Assembly: GCA_963920575.1 (NCBI GenBank)
Contig: OY986966.1
Location: 2,562,130 to 2,626,129 of the forward strand
Reading direction: 5' to 3'
Length of the DNA: 64,000 bases
Source of the DNA: Narthecium ossifragum
Lineage: Eukaryota > Streptophyta > Magnoliopsida > Dioscoreales > Nartheciaceae
Within the stretch, counting starts at the first letter, position 1, and each line of letters begins with the position of its first letter. The notes beneath the pieces were generated by a model. That model worked only from the letters and a program-made list of their open reading frames with translations. It ran no database searches and had not been told where the DNA came from. Position numbers and translations under genes: made by a program. This document shows, in pieces, positions 24,497 through 36,505 of the stretch.

Positions 24497-26200
24497 ATTA
24501 ACCACTATTGCTGGTTATGTTGCAGTATGCGCCTCAAGATTATCAGCTGTTATTTGGAATGGTTGTCGAACTGAGTATCATATAGAGATTGGTGCATGGA
24601 GAAGAATTTTGGAACTAAGATAGCTCCTGGGGATAACACGAATTTCTTTTTACTTATTACTAAAACTAGGTTATCATCATGATTTTTAATGTTTATTTTA
24701 TTATAAGAAATTTTTACTTTACTCACAGTTGTCAAACACATAAGGTGGCTGACTTCCAAAAAAAAAAAAAACCCTAATATTTGGAGGTTTGGTTTAGATT
24801 GTTTACCTGTGATTGGCACAATTATTACTCCACCCATAAGTTGCGGCAGCAGGGTCGTTATTATCATTATTTATTTAATACTTGCAGGATGTACTGCTAT
24901 TTTTTAAACCATTTTCAATTTCTTCGTGTCAAAATCAGGAGTGTATCAAAAGATTTACTACTTTAGTTATTATCTATATTGTTGAGCTGCCTTACTGGAT
25001 CCAATTCACACCATCTCGAGTTAAGCTAAATATTTTTTTTAGTGTCAAGATCCACTCATCCAAGGCTAGGCAGAAATATTTAGTTAATCAGAAGCAAACT
25101 AAAAAAAAGAGGAGGTGCAGCAGCTCAAACGTCTTGGATAATACACTTTTTACTCGCAACGTCTCGTGCTAAGTCACCAAGTCAAGCAGTTCTTAAGACG
25201 GAATAATTAATAAATGAGGGTTCCTTGATAACTAATCCGATATCTAGATGAAACCATCGTATATTAAACCAGTGATCGCTTCTTTCTTTCAAAATAATCA
25301 AGATATCTACCTCACGATTCAACATAAGTTGGACGGTGTTTTCCTTGTGTGAATTGCAAGGTAAGCAGAGAAGAACACATACAAGTTTGAAAATGGCTGG
25401 ATCTAGTTATCCACAATTAAATCGTCCAACCCATGCTGAATCGTCCACAATTAAATCGGTAGTGCCTTCTCTTTTATAACCCCTTGGGCTTAACCGAACG
25501 AAGGCTGGTTTACAGCAAAACCGGGGCCCTCACGTGATCTAGCCCGTCCAGCCAATCTATGAGTAGCCAAATTCTACTTCCAATTAAGAACACTTACAAA
25601 TTTGAAACAAGGTTTCATATTCCTTAATGATACTTCGAATTGCATGTCCAGTCCAAGACATTGCCAATTTATTATGGATTTGGGGTGTGCTTTGAATTGA
25701 AACGTTTATGTACCCATTGAATGCTGTAGATACACAACCAATTGGTGTATGGTCAGATCGGACGGCCCCAAATCACGCAGAAGCCAACGGTTATATATCT
25801 TTTAATCTTCTGATGTTTGATTACCAGTGTACCCTCCCAGGCCCCAAGGCCCAAGCGTTTTTGCATCATAATGGAGCTCCGAAATCATCCTTATACTACC
25901 GAAAGCTTTGATCTCGGTTTGTCATCCGAAACCCGCTAGTTGTAATCGGATGTGGACGAGGATCCGATTTTTATTGGGAAGGCCGAAGGCCGGAGAAGGG
26001 TATTATCGTTAATTTGAGTCCCCCTTTAAATGCGATCGCTGGGCTCCCGCGTTTGCTCCACGAATACCGCCCGCGGTTTTGACGGCGTTATGCCTCCGTT
26101 AACGGAGCGCCTAATGGCAGCCGTTAGATCGAGGGTTAAGAGAGAGAAGCCCGCCTTTTTCTCTCCGTCGTTTGCCCGTTTCTGTTTCCTTTTGAGCGGA
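24497..26200. other. intergenic, upstream of the reticulon gene
   Basis: No gene recognised. AT-rich in the first part. Near 26030-26240 the sequence becomes GC-richer and should hold the promoter and start of the reticulon 5' UTR. Confidence 0.5.
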
Positions 26201-26567
26201 AGGGGAGAGAGATATCAAGAAACGCATGATTTCGAGAGAGACGAAACCCTAGCCCTAATTTAAGTCTAAATCTCCGCAAGGTGAGATCGACGTTTCTCTC
26301 CCCTTTTCTTTTCGTTCTTATTCGTCTCATTCGATTTGGCCCTCTGATGCGTTGGAAATCGATAGGATCCTGATTTTTCTGGTATCTTTTCACTGGTTTG
26401 GATTGATTGGTAGATGTATTTCTTTGAAATGCGATTTTTGTGTCAATGTCATATAAAAGATTTGTTTTTTGATTGGGATCTTTGTTGTTCTTGGAGATTT
26501 TGATTCTTTTGATGATCTAAAGCGTGATCTCGTTGGTTTTGCTTTTCTAGCCTCTGTTTAGGTTGAA

Positions 26568-28984
26568 ATGTCTGAGAGCGGGGAGCACGGTTCGTTCATG
26601 GAGAATTTCAATGAAAAGATCCATGAGTACAAAGATTCGTCCTCTTCGGATTCAGAGAGCGAGAAACCTACTTTTCGAAAGAAGAGGTTGTTCGGAAGGA
26701 AGGATCCGCTACATGCTGTGCTCGGAGGAGGAAAAAGTAATTCGTTTGATCCGCATACACCTGATCAGTGTCTATTTTTCTCTTTAGTCTCTAGGTCTTA
26801 ATATATATCGTTGTTTCTGATAATTCTTCTGACATGTTAGCGGGGAGCTGATATTTGGATATGGTGCCACATTTTCCAGAGTGTTTAGATGTCATTCTTG
26901 TTCTCTTATGCATGATCTTTTTCATGAGAAAAGGCGAGATGCTTTTTAATTGGTGTTTAATCAGCTGATTTTGTATTCATTATCGCCATCAGTTTCAAAT
27001 GTTTTCAGAGTACCTGGTGAACTTCCTCGCTTCCGAATTTTGCTAGCCTTATCTTTTAGTGCTTTAATTTTTGGTGACTCAGATATTGCAATCAACTCTG
27101 AAGTCATCTAATGTATCAATGAGTTATTTTCATGTAGTAATGTAATAGGAATCGTCAAAATATTGCTTCTGTACTTGAATGAGCAATTTCTAATTACTCT
27201 TTTGAGAGATTCGGTATCGAGTCTAGATCGCAGATGTGAATATCATGGACATGATTTAATTATTCTTCTGAATACTTGTTTTGTTCATGCATTTGGAATT
27301 GGTTATAGATAGTTACCACAGTACACAGCTGATTCATTTGTTGCATTTATAGCTGCTGATGTGATACTATGGAGAAACAAGCAGTTGTCTGGTGGCATAC
27401 TTGGTGGTGTGACTGTTGTTTGGCTTCTGTTTGAATGGATAGGTTATCACCTGCTCACCTTTTTATGTCACTCTCTTATACTTGTGCTGGGACTACTATT
27501 TGTCTGGTCCAATGCTGCTGCATTCCTCAACAGGTGAGAAACTGTTAGTTTTTATTTCCTTAAAAGATTGGTTGACTGGTTTCTGAATTACTACTACTCG
27601 ACTTCGTTTCGATTGTGCTTGTTCCCTCTTTTTCCTATTGGTCCTTAATCACTTTTGATGAATCATAGTCTGACTTTCGCCTTTTGAAACACAGATCACC
27701 ACCAAAATTTCCAGAGGTTATTTTGCCAGAGGACCTGTTTCTAAGCATTGCTCATACCATTCGATATGAGATTAATGAAGCCTTTACCACTTTTAGATAT
27801 GTTGCATCTGGAAAAGATGTAAAAACGTTCCTGATGGTAAATTTTGTCATCGTTTTCATTTCTCTTATCCAGTTTTTCTTGTGTTTAACAATGTGGATTT
27901 CTTGCTCAGGTCATCGCAGGCTTGTGGGTTTTTTCAGTAATCGGTGGTTGGTTCAGTTTCTTGACTCTTTCCTACCTTGGTTAGTACCTTATACCTCTTT
28001 GCATTGACATTTTGCATAACTTTTGCCATCCCTTTTTTGTTTTGGAGGGATACCATTTTGGATACTGCTTAAATGAACCACAAATGCTGGACACATTATC
28101 GTGTAAAATGTTGTTTATTTGTTTTCCAGATATGCATTTTTGGAAAAGGATAGCACTTGGGTGCATTTATGGATAGCTCTGGTTTCTTTATCTGACTTGG
28201 GGTCCAACCTGTCATTTAATAGGTTTTTAGAGGGAAAGAATGATGAAGGACAATTAACAGACTCTGAATGAGCTAGAAGCTGCTACTAGCCTGGCACGCC
28301 TAGATAATAACTATGCCATTAGACCTGACAGCATGAGAAATTGGATATGAGCGGTCGTTATAAACGATCAGATCAGAAAGTCTTATATGTAGGAGTATGT
28401 AACACAATCTATCTATCTGGAATGGTACTCCTTTCTGGACAGTCATACACAAGGTAAGGCCGCATAAGATATATATATATTTTTTTGGGGTTATTCTTGT
28501 AGGCTGAAAAAAGAACCTGATTTTGTACGAGAGCGGGCTAACCAATGAGATTGACCACTTTTATTGGAAAAGAATATATCAAGAAGGAACATGAAAAAAG
28601 GCCCTTTTGAACATCCATGTCTTACATGCAAGAATTCCAAAATGCATCCAGTAGGTTCCTTCTTATCTTCCAGTTAGATTACTCGTGCGAACATCATAGC
28701 GCGCTGTTCTTTCTGTACCTTTGCGTCCTGTCTGCTTAAGTAGGCTAATATTTCGACTTGGATAAAAACATTGGTAACACTGAAACTAATTTTTCAATTT
28801 GTTGGCCATTGCAGTCTTTGTACTTATGTACACCATGCCCGTCCTCTACGAGAAATATGAGGATCATGTCGACACTGCTGCTGAGAAAGCTATGGTTGAG
28901 ATCAACAAACATTACGCTGTATTGGATCAGAAGGTGCTGCAGAAGATTCCTAGAGGACCTTTTGCTGATAAGAAGCAGCATTGA
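26568..28984 (+). CDS. RTNLB: reticulon-like protein B (RTNLB)
   Basis: ER-membrane protein that bends tubules. Five coding exons: 26568-26736, 27353-27533, 27695-27836, 27910-27979 and 28815-28984, together 732 nt and in frame, giving 243 aa. The acidic, Ser-rich N-terminus ([14 protein letters not shown]) is followed by [19 protein letters not shown], the usual RTNLB domain start (VLGGGK.ADV.LWR). The first hydrophobic hairpin (about residues 67-115) is coded by exon 2 ([20 protein letters not shown]). The second comes from exons 4-5 ([20 protein letters not shown], then [17 protein letters not shown]). The C-terminus [13 protein letters not shown] carries a di-lysine-like tail expected for ER residents. 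A non-coding first exon with donor GCAAG|GTGAG at 26280 suggests a 5' UTR intron. The long last intron (28 kb side, 835 bp) shows no gene. Confidence 0.95.
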
Positions 28985-29428
28985 ATAACTAATAAACTCT
29001 TTTCCGGTATATACTCTCTTTCTAGAGCATGCACTGTTTTCCTTACTGTTCTGATAAAAGGCACCACAAGGCAGGAGATGGATATGACTGTTGAATTTTT
29101 TTACTTGTTATGCGATGTTGAGTAGGTGCTTACTGGGAAACAGATAGTGATTTGAACTTTTATTTGCTACTTTTTACGTTGTGATATCCTTTGTGTTGTG
29201 AGAAGCTTTACTTGTTGGAGTTATGGTGTTTGGCAATGCTAAGAACAGAGGACTTCCTGTGCTAGGTTGATTGATGGCTAAATACTTATAGTCTCTGGAG
29301 AAAATCTCAACACCTGAAAGAAATGCTTAAATTTCACAAACAACGTATAATCTCTACAGAAAACCTCAGAACATACCAAATTAGACTTAATGTTACGTAC
29401 TTGAATTAAGGAAACAAAATTGTTGAAC
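28985..29428. other. gap between convergent genes
   Basis: About 445 bp shared by the 3' ends of the reticulon (+) and LCAA (-) genes; presumably both 3' UTRs. No other feature seen. Confidence 0.6.
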
Positions 29429-31030
29429 CTATTTCTGGCACCTACTGGATCCTGGTGGGAGAAAGGATTCCCACCATCCAAACTCATACTTGGGATACGG
29501 CGCAACCCACTTCTGTGTCTTCTCAAATTGTAGATCAACAGGATTAAAAGCTAAAGCTTCTTCAAGGCTGTCAGCTTCAAAGTTCTCACCCAAAACTCTG
29601 TCTAGTCTTAGTTTCATGAACCTGCTAGGCAAATTGTAGAATATAAAGACAGTAATTAGGACAAAATGCCTACTCTTTACTCATCATCAACAGCTTCAGA
29701 CACACTCCTCACTTGGAAACAAAACTTGGACATCTAAAAGTTTAAGAATCTACTACACAAATTGTAGTTAACGGATGAAGTTTGGTCCTGAAACTCGAGA
29801 AAATTGATGATAGATATGCAATGTTTATACAACTAAAGAAATTCGCTTATCTACGATATATATAGATCTTTCAATGGAACCATCTCCCCTGCAGTTCAAG
29901 ACCATTAGCTTTTCACTAATTTTAATTTCGTGCGAGGATTCACTCACATAATGTACATGCAATACCAGATGAGGACATATTAAGTTGGTGGTGAAGGTGA
30001 TGTGTGTGAGTGTGTAGATGCTGATATGCATGTCTTTAGTTAATCTTGAACACGGAAAGATACTACAGTAGTGTTGAACATGGCTTACGTGATCCAAGTA
30101 GCGTTTGTAGATACGAGGGCCACTGCAGGCCGCCTCAATCGCTTGGTGATGTTGGGGAACTTGTCCAAAAACTTAGGCTCGATGACAAGCCAGAAGTCTT
30201 GCTCCTTGTTCCGCTCGCCGTACATCCGCAGCCTCTCAAACAACAACTCCTGGAAGTGCTCCTCTTCATCCAGCATGAACTTGGCATTCGCCACCAAGAA
30301 ATAGTACTTCATTGATTTCTCCTGCTAATATATTTTTGTATCTAAGTATCAAGGTATGTTTGTGCCAACCATTGAATTACATACTTCCAAAAATAGATTC
30401 ATTATTCAAGAAGCTAATCTCAATGAGAAGCAAATGCCTCTCTAGTTTGATACTTGTAGCTAAAGTCTAACATTGTTTTCTCATCAAATTAGCAAATTCC
30501 TTACAAACTCAAGAATTGGGTCTTGTTATACGCATCAAATGATTCAAATCTATATGAAAAAGGACAATTTTTAGTCCTGATATCTGATCCTCATATGATG
30601 TTAGGCTCTATAAATAAGGAAATGGATCCGCATAACAACACAACCATTACCTCCATTTCTCATGTTACCTCTCTTAAACTCATAAAAACCAAGCCTTTCG
30701 TACAAGTTTGAAGCAATGGAAATTTTTTATTGCTAATTTAAACAAGCTACGCAAGCCATGATTCCACACGGCAACGAAGTGGGGTACCTGTTGTTCAGCC
30801 GGCTGGGACGAGCCAAGCTGGTCGGAGTCGACTGCAACGGCCCGGTTGGCCGGAATGAGGGAGACCGATGGCTTGTTGGAGAGGAGGGCCTTGCTAGCAC
30901 GGCGGACATGGAGTGGACTAGGGAGGAGAAGCTTAGGGGGTCTCTTGGAGGAGGAGAAGGAGAGCCTCTCGGCTTGGCTTGGTGCCACTCGAGCCCATGG
31001 GCCGAGAGCTAGAGCCGCCGGAGCCACCAT
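29429..31030 (-). CDS. LCAA: YCF54-like chloroplast protein (LCAA)
   Basis: Subunit or assembly factor of the aerobic Mg-protoporphyrin monomethyl ester cyclase, needed for chlorophyll synthesis. Three exons: 30788-31030, 30089-30321 and 29429-29621, joined in frame to 222 aa. Exon 1 codes a Ser/Ala/Arg-rich chloroplast transit peptide (about residues 1-80; MVAPAALALG start). Exons 2-3 code the Ycf54 domain, with KYYFLVANAKFMLDEEEHFQ, ERNKEQDFWLVIEPKFLD, RRPAVALVSTNATWITFMKL and RLDRVLGENFEADSLEEAL. The plant-specific tail KYEFGWWESFLPPG follows. Splice sites are standard. The gene converges on the reticulon gene. It looks intact. In cyanobacteria and land plants this family is single-copy and conserved, so the call is firm. 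Confidence 0.95.
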
Positions 31031-31415
31031 TGCTTGCCGCAGTGAGATGGGGGAGGGAAGTGGAGGAATCTTAGCGGGAGAGACGGAGACCCGTACCTTA
31101 TCTATTAGCTTGGGTCATCCCGCACGTGCTATGCACGTGAGACTCTCACCTTACAACCAACGCATGAGGTTAATTAAAAATTTTGTAAAAAATAGTATAA
31201 ATTATTATTCACAGAACAACTTCACACATTATGCTACAAATAATCTTTTTCTGAAAAATAACATTGGAATGCCTAAATGTGAGTTTTTTGGGAGGAAAAA
31301 AAAAAAAAGATAACCTAACTAATTCTTCCTAATCTAATTTCCTAAAGTGCGTTAAATCTTACAGTTTGAGACATTTATTTAACAGAGGTTGGTTAGGTTG
31401 ATTCTGGCCACTGGA
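31031..31415. other. LCAA promoter side and CML 3' flank
   Basis: Non-coding; includes an A-rich tract near 31296. It would hold the LCAA 5' UTR/promoter and the CML 3' UTR, both read leftward. Confidence 0.5.
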
Positions 31416-31970
31416 TCAAGAATTGACGGGGGAGATGCACCGCATCATGTCCTTGAACTCTTGGAAATCCACCCGTCCGTCTTGGTTACTGTCCACGGAG
31501 GATATCATCTCCTGCACCCGGACCATGCTCTGCCCATCCGGCAGGCCGAGCTTGCCGAGCACAGCCTGGAGCTCCGCCGCTGAGATGAACCCGTCGCCGT
31601 CCTTGTCGAACACGCGGAACGCCTCCATCATGTCGGCCTCGTCTGCCGCGTCCGCATTGGCGTCCCCCTCTTCGCTGGCGCCGAAGAAGGCGTCGCCGAG
31701 GGCGGCGTGCAGGGCCTCGAAGTCGTCGAAGGCGAGGCCGGCTCGGCCGGGGCGGGTGTAGGCCGCGACGGCGGCGCCGACCTCTGCGGGGTCGTCGGCT
31801 CCCAGGCCGAGGCGGTCGAGGGCGAGGGCTAGCTCGTCGGCCGTGATCTCCCCGTCGCCGTTGTGGTCGAAGAGGTCGAAGACGCGGCGGAGGCGGAGGG
31901 CGTTCAGGCTCGGGCTGCGCAGCCGGAACGACGGGCTCGGCCGCGACGAGCTCTTCTCCCCTCCCTCCAT
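31416..31970 (-). CDS. CML42: calmodulin-like EF-hand protein (CML42/43 type)
   Basis: Intronless gene for 184 aa. A Ser-rich N-terminus with [20 protein letters not shown] is characteristic of the CML42/CML43 group. Three canonical calcium loops are visible: [12 protein letters not shown] (residues 35-46), [12 protein letters not shown] (122-133) and [12 protein letters not shown] (160-171). The second EF-hand (about residues 70-90, [10 protein letters not shown]) has lost its loop, also normal for the group. The linker between EF2 and EF3 is acidic and Ala-rich. Such proteins act as calcium sensors; Arabidopsis CML42 affects trichome branching and herbivore and stress signalling. The coding sequence is extremely GC-rich compared with its flanks, a known trait of monocot intronless genes. 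CML42 and CML43 cannot be told apart from sequence alone. Confidence 0.93.
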   Translation of the reverse strand: MEGGEKSSSRPSPSFRLRSPSLNALRLRRVFDLFDHNGDGEITADELALALDRLGLGADDPAEVGAAVAAYTRPGRAGLAFDDFEALHAALGDAFFGASEEGDANADAADEADMMEAFRVFDKDGDGFISAAELQAVLGKLGLPDGQSMVRVQEMISSVDSNQDGRVDFQEFKDMMRCISPVNS

Positions 31971-32104
31971 ACCTCTCCTCCAATTATATACGCGTGCATA
32001 TATTTATATGCAAATACAGAGAGATAGAGGGGCTTTTTTTATATATAATGTCGAAGGGAGTTATATATAAGTTGTGGGGGTGGGGTTGGCATAGAACCCC
32101 ACGA

Positions 32105-32389
32105 GCCCACGTTTGGTGCGGGACAAGGGTATCTCCGAACAAAATTCGGGTTATCAAATGGGATTAGACGGAACATGTATAAGGATATTTTTGATATTAT
32201 ATATAAATCGTATCATTATCTCATCTATTATTCAAACACTATTTTCTTATCCACATGCCATCATTATTATTTATCCCCGGACACTAAAATGAAAATAAAT
32301 TTATCCTCATTTTTTAATTCAATTTTTCTAACTCTAAAATTTCTTAACCCTATTTAACTTGAAATAAGCTACCCCACACTAAACATGGC
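32105..32389. mobile_element. MITE-like repeat with CACGTTTGGTG ends
   Basis: The left end GCCCACGTTTGGTGCGGG pairs with a right end whose complement is GCCATGTTTAGTGTGGGG. The interior is AT-rich. Flanking trinucleotides are CGA and TGA, an imperfect 3-bp TSD. Probably PIF/Harbinger-like, just upstream of the CML gene. Confidence 0.5.
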
Positions 32390-32650
32390 TGAGATGTTTA
32401 CGTATTTATGAATGTTTTCCTTTTTTGAGTCATAATTCTTTTACCATGAGACTCCTGTGATGCAATTTCAAATTTGATGTCACTGCATCAAACACTCGAA
32501 TGCGACATGTCGTATTAAGCTGCATGCCAAACAAGTCATTTTAAAATCAGGAAATGCTATGTGAGTTCTAAAGAGCAGGAGACTTGAGAGGTCAATACTC
32601 ATTCATAGATTGGTATATATATACTAAACATCTGATTAGATATGGATGTG
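32390..32650. other. short intergenic stretch
   Basis: AT-rich; no feature recognised. Confidence 0.5.
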
Positions 32651-32658
32651 ATCCTCAT

Positions 32659-33690
32659 TAGGGTTGTAATCGAACCATCCTCATTAGGGTTGTAATCGAA
32701 CCAGACCTTAATCAGGTAGCTCGGGCTCGAGCCCGATTAGGCCCGACTCGAGTTCAATTAAATTTGAACTCGGATTGAGTTCAAACCTAAATGTAAGCTT
32801 GAACCTGGTTCAGGCTTGGACTCGAGCAAAGGTAGACTCGACTCGAAAGCTCACGAACCTTTCTCTTGTCCGACACCCATCTTCTCTCTTCCCTACTATG
32901 ACGAACACTGCACAAGCTTCTCCTACGTGATCCTCACCGTCACCCTACATTCCCTCCCTTCTCTCGGATGAGCGACGTTGTGGTGGCCATTCTCCAAAGC
33001 AGCAGCAGTCGCCAAGAGGGAGGCGGTGGAGGTGAAGATTGGGAGATCGAGATCGACGAGGGTAGAGAGCTATCCTAAGAGGAGAGGCGGTGAAGGAGAG
33101 GCGAGGTTGAAGGGCTGGGGATATTACTTCCTCAATCCCCTAAAGGCTTTCAACATCGCAAGTCGGCTAAAATCGTCCACGAGCTTAGGATCTAGGGTTC
33201 CGGTGTAGCAAGCTTGATCTCCACCAACTCCGACCACCCCAATCCCCATGAACTATAAATCCGTACCTCCTCGCTTTCTTGACCTTTCCTCCATCGTTTC
33301 CGGCAATGATCCGGCGCCGACAACCCCACCTTGCCCCATTGGTCATCGCCCGTTGCCAATGGTCCTTAGCCTCACGAGCTTTCGAGGTCGAGGACGACGA
33401 GGTGGGTGAGACGGTGTATGTCATGGGGGAGCTGGCCGGAGATGGGGTTGCCGATGAGGTCGAGGACGCGGAGGAAGGGGAGAGAGGAGGGGAGGCAAGA
33501 GGGGATGATGTCGGAGATGTGCTTCTAGTCGACGAGAAGATTGGCTTCTGAGCTCGAGCTCAATTAGGCTCGAAAGCTTGGCTCTATATTGCAAGCCAAG
33601 CTGGAGCCCAAGCTCGAGACCGACTAAAAGAGTCGAACTCAAGCTCAGGCAAGCCAAAGCCCAGCTTGGCTCGGCTCGATTACAACCCTA
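32659..33690. mobile_element. hAT-like non-autonomous element with duplicated left end
   Basis: The ends TAGGGTTGTAATCGAACC (left) and, in complement, TAGGGTTGTAATCGAGCC (right) form a good TIR. The 8-bp flanks are ATCCTCAT and AACCTCAT, 7 of 8 identical, as for hAT elements. The left TIR together with its flank occurs twice, at 32651-32676 and 32677-32702. The interior is rich in GGCTCGAGC-like text and has no transposase. Open frames inside do not resemble any protein. Confidence 0.7.
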
Positions 33691-33698
33691 AACCTCAT

Positions 33699-34875
33699 GT
33701 AGTCATGTGGATGCCATAATTTGAGGGGTGAGGGTAGCTGCAAGCATTGTGAGGTTCTTTGTGGTTGGCAGTTGGAGAAGCATTTAGTGTACATCGAGAA
33801 TTCAAGGATCAATGATTATATTGTGGCATGCATCTAAACATTGAGAGGTGTCAAAAAAAAATTCCAACTTTTGGTTGCTTTCGACATGACGGAAGTATTT
33901 CGGTTATAACTCTCACATTCAGTTTGCAAAAATGGTGATTTAAAGACTAATGGAAAAAGAGCGTGGTGTGTCAAATATGCGGTCAATGTAAGTGGCAATT
34001 TTGTAAATACCTAGTCAAGTTACCCCTTTGACAGTTGATGGCGGTCGAAGTAAGTGGCAATTTTGTAAATACCTAGTCAAGTTACCCCTTTGACAGTCGA
34101 TGGTCGACGCTCGACCCTCGACGAACGATTCCCATCATGAATATCCTATCTCATCACTTTCAATGTAGTTAGAGTATTTTGACCATAACTTTTTTATTCG
34201 AAACTTTATTTTTAGACCGTTGGAAAGCTAATCGAAATATCTGCAACGTTCATTCTTTGTAATTTACCAAATTTCAACGATAGAAGGGTCGGAAATGCAA
34301 TTCGACCACTTTCGACACTGTCATAATGTTTTGATTATAACGTTTTCATCTAATGTCCAAATGACATGATTCTTGGACCATTGGAAATATGATTCAAAGA
34401 TCTATAATTTTGATCATATGAAATTTATCAAATTTTGATGATTACATGGCCATAAATGTAGTTAAAGGGATTAATGGCAATTTCATAAATTTTCAGAAAA
34501 GCAGAGAATGTTCTGAAAAGCTAGCAGATCATCAGAACGATCAAAGGCGATAATGGGGCAATTGTCAGTGATCATGCAGGCAACTGTAAGAGATCATGGG
34601 AACAATCAATGTAGATCATGAAGCAACTAATGGAGATCATAGGAGCAGTTAGAGCACTTTGATGAGCAGTTAGAGTAATTCATGGGAGCACTTTCGTGTA
34701 TAAATACCTTGGTGAATAGTGGAATTGTAACACATCACTGATCAATGAAAACACCAATTTCCTTCATCTCTTTCATTACCTTTTCTACATAGGAACTCTA
34801 CATGGGAGTAGGAGTAACCATTACTTTAGGAGTACTCTACATAGACGTTGGAGTAACCATTACACTTAACCCTAG
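33699..34875. other. intergenic, possible LTR fragment
   Basis: A 62-bp direct repeat (GTAAGTGGCAATTTTGTAAA onwards) occurs at 33988 and 34050. A TATA-like GTATAAATACC at about 34698 is followed by TGTAACACATCACTGATCAA, reminiscent of a retrotransposon LTR promoter on the plus strand. No gag or pol is present. Confidence 0.4.
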
Positions 34876-36090
34876 GGCCACGTTTGGTTGCCATGGGAAT
34901 TGGAATGGGAATGGGAACGAGATTGGGAATGGGAACGGGAACTGGAAAGGAATTGTGATTGTTTGGTACGTCAAGGAACTGGAATGGGAACGGAACTTAC
35001 AAGTGTTTGGTATATATAATAAATATGGGAACTGGAATGAGAATACAAATTAAAGACCAAAATACCCCTGGCTTTAATAGTATAGATTTACGAATATATT
35101 TCTGTATGTATATGTATTTGCATTATCGTGACTTATTTGGATGAAACACTATTAATAATGAGCGAAAGAAATAAGATTATTGTTTGAAAATATTAATAAT
35201 AAATAAGAGTATTAATATGAGATTTCCTAATATTATTAATAAATAAGAGAAAGAAATAAGATTATTAATATTATTTAAAATATTATTAATAAATAAGAGA
35301 GAAAGAATAATATTATTATTTCAAATATTATTAATAAATAAGAGAAAGAAATAAGATTATTAATATTATTTGAAATATTATTAATAAATAATATTGAAAT
35401 AATATTGTTAATATTATTTGGAATATTATTAATAAGTAAGAGAAAGAAATAATATTATTAATATTATCTGAAATATTATTAATAAATAAGAGAAATAATA
35501 TTATTAATATTATTTGAAATATTATTAATAAATAGAGAAAGAAATAAGATTATTAATATTATTTGATATATTATTAATAAATAAGAGAGAAATAATATTA
35601 TTAATATTATTTTGAAATATTATTAATAAATAAGATAAAGAAATATTATTATTAATATTATTTGAAAAGTTATTAATAAATAAGAGACATAAATAAGATT
35701 ATTAATATTTTTTGAAATATTATTAATAAATAAGAGAAAGAAATAAGATTATTAATATTATTTTAAATATTATTAATAAATAAGAGAAAGAAATAAGATT
35801 ATTAATAAATAAAAGAAAGAAATAGGATTATTTTTAAGATTGATCCTAGCCATTTGATCAGTTTAATCAAACAAAGATGAAGGGTATTCATGTACATTCC
35901 ATGAAGTGAGAGTTCCTGTGTTTGAGGGAACTCTGAATTCCCATATCAAATTCAGGAATCCAAAGTTCCTTCAAACACATGAACTTCAATTCCGGTTCCT
36001 GGATGAAGAGTGCAACCAAACACTCTGAATTCCTTATTTTAAGGAATTCTCATTTCCGTTCCTGGATCTAAAGTGCTACCAAACGTGACC
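34876..36090. mobile_element. PIF/Harbinger-like MITE expanded by a minisatellite
   Basis: The ends GGCCACGTTTGGTTGC and, in complement, GGTCACGTTTGGTAGC are flanked by the 3-bp duplication TAG (34873-34875 and 36091-36093). Subterminal parts are GGGAATGGGAACGGAAC-rich and mirror each other (GGAATTC... on the right). The middle, 35130-35840, is an AT-rich tandem array. At 1215 bp this is large for a MITE. Confidence 0.75.
35130..35840. repeat. AT-rich minisatellite inside the MITE
   Basis: More than a dozen imperfect copies of a unit of about 40-55 bp built from ATTATTAATAAATAAGAGAA, AGAAATAAGATTATTAATAT and TATTTGAAAT. Unit length varies, so it probably grew by slippage. Confidence 0.85.
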
Positions 36091-36115
36091 TAGGAGTAGT
36101 TTAACAACACTCTTA

Positions 36116-36502
36116 CGGCACGTTTGGTTCGCACAAGGAATGTGGGACGGAATGGGATTGGAAGGTGGAATGAAATGAAAGCCGGAATGAAAAGTGGAAT
36201 GGGCTATTACTAAGGTGATTTTGTGATATCATGATTGGTATACAAACAGAAGCCTGGGAATAGAATAGGAATGGAGTACAAATGACTAAAACAATGGAAT
36301 GATATTTGACTCGGGAATTGACCATTACATTCCGAAACGGAATGAGCCAGCCCGAGCTATCAGATAGGATCGGGTTATTCCCAACTTGTCAAGAATGAAG
36401 CATTCCATTCCTGACATTAAGTGTCAATCAAACAATGTAATGAGATTTGACTTGGGAATTAACCATTCCATTCCCAGTCTTTTTGCGCAACCAAACGTGT
36501 CG
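36116..36502. mobile_element. PIF/Harbinger-like MITE with TTA target duplication
   Basis: 387 bp, flanked by TTA on both sides (36113-36115 and 36503-36505). The TIRs are CGGCACGTTTGGTTCGC and, in complement, CGACACGTTTGGTTGCGC. A TTA duplication with a GTTTGGTT end is typical of Tourist/PIF-Harbinger MITEs. It lies only 25 bp from the preceding MITE. No coding capacity. Confidence 0.8.
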
Positions 36503-36505
36503 TTA

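Noticed and set aside
26568..26801. Reticulon exon 1 continuing to a stop at 26801
   Set aside because: Text after GGGK degenerates and a consensus GT donor sits at 26737; the next exon restores the family sequence.
31486..31983. Arg/Pro-rich minus frame of 165 codons
   Set aside because: Shadow frame of the GC-rich CML gene.
32978..33657. GC-rich frames resembling a small gene
   Set aside because: They lie inside the hAT-like element with TAGGGTTGTAATCGA ends and match no known protein.
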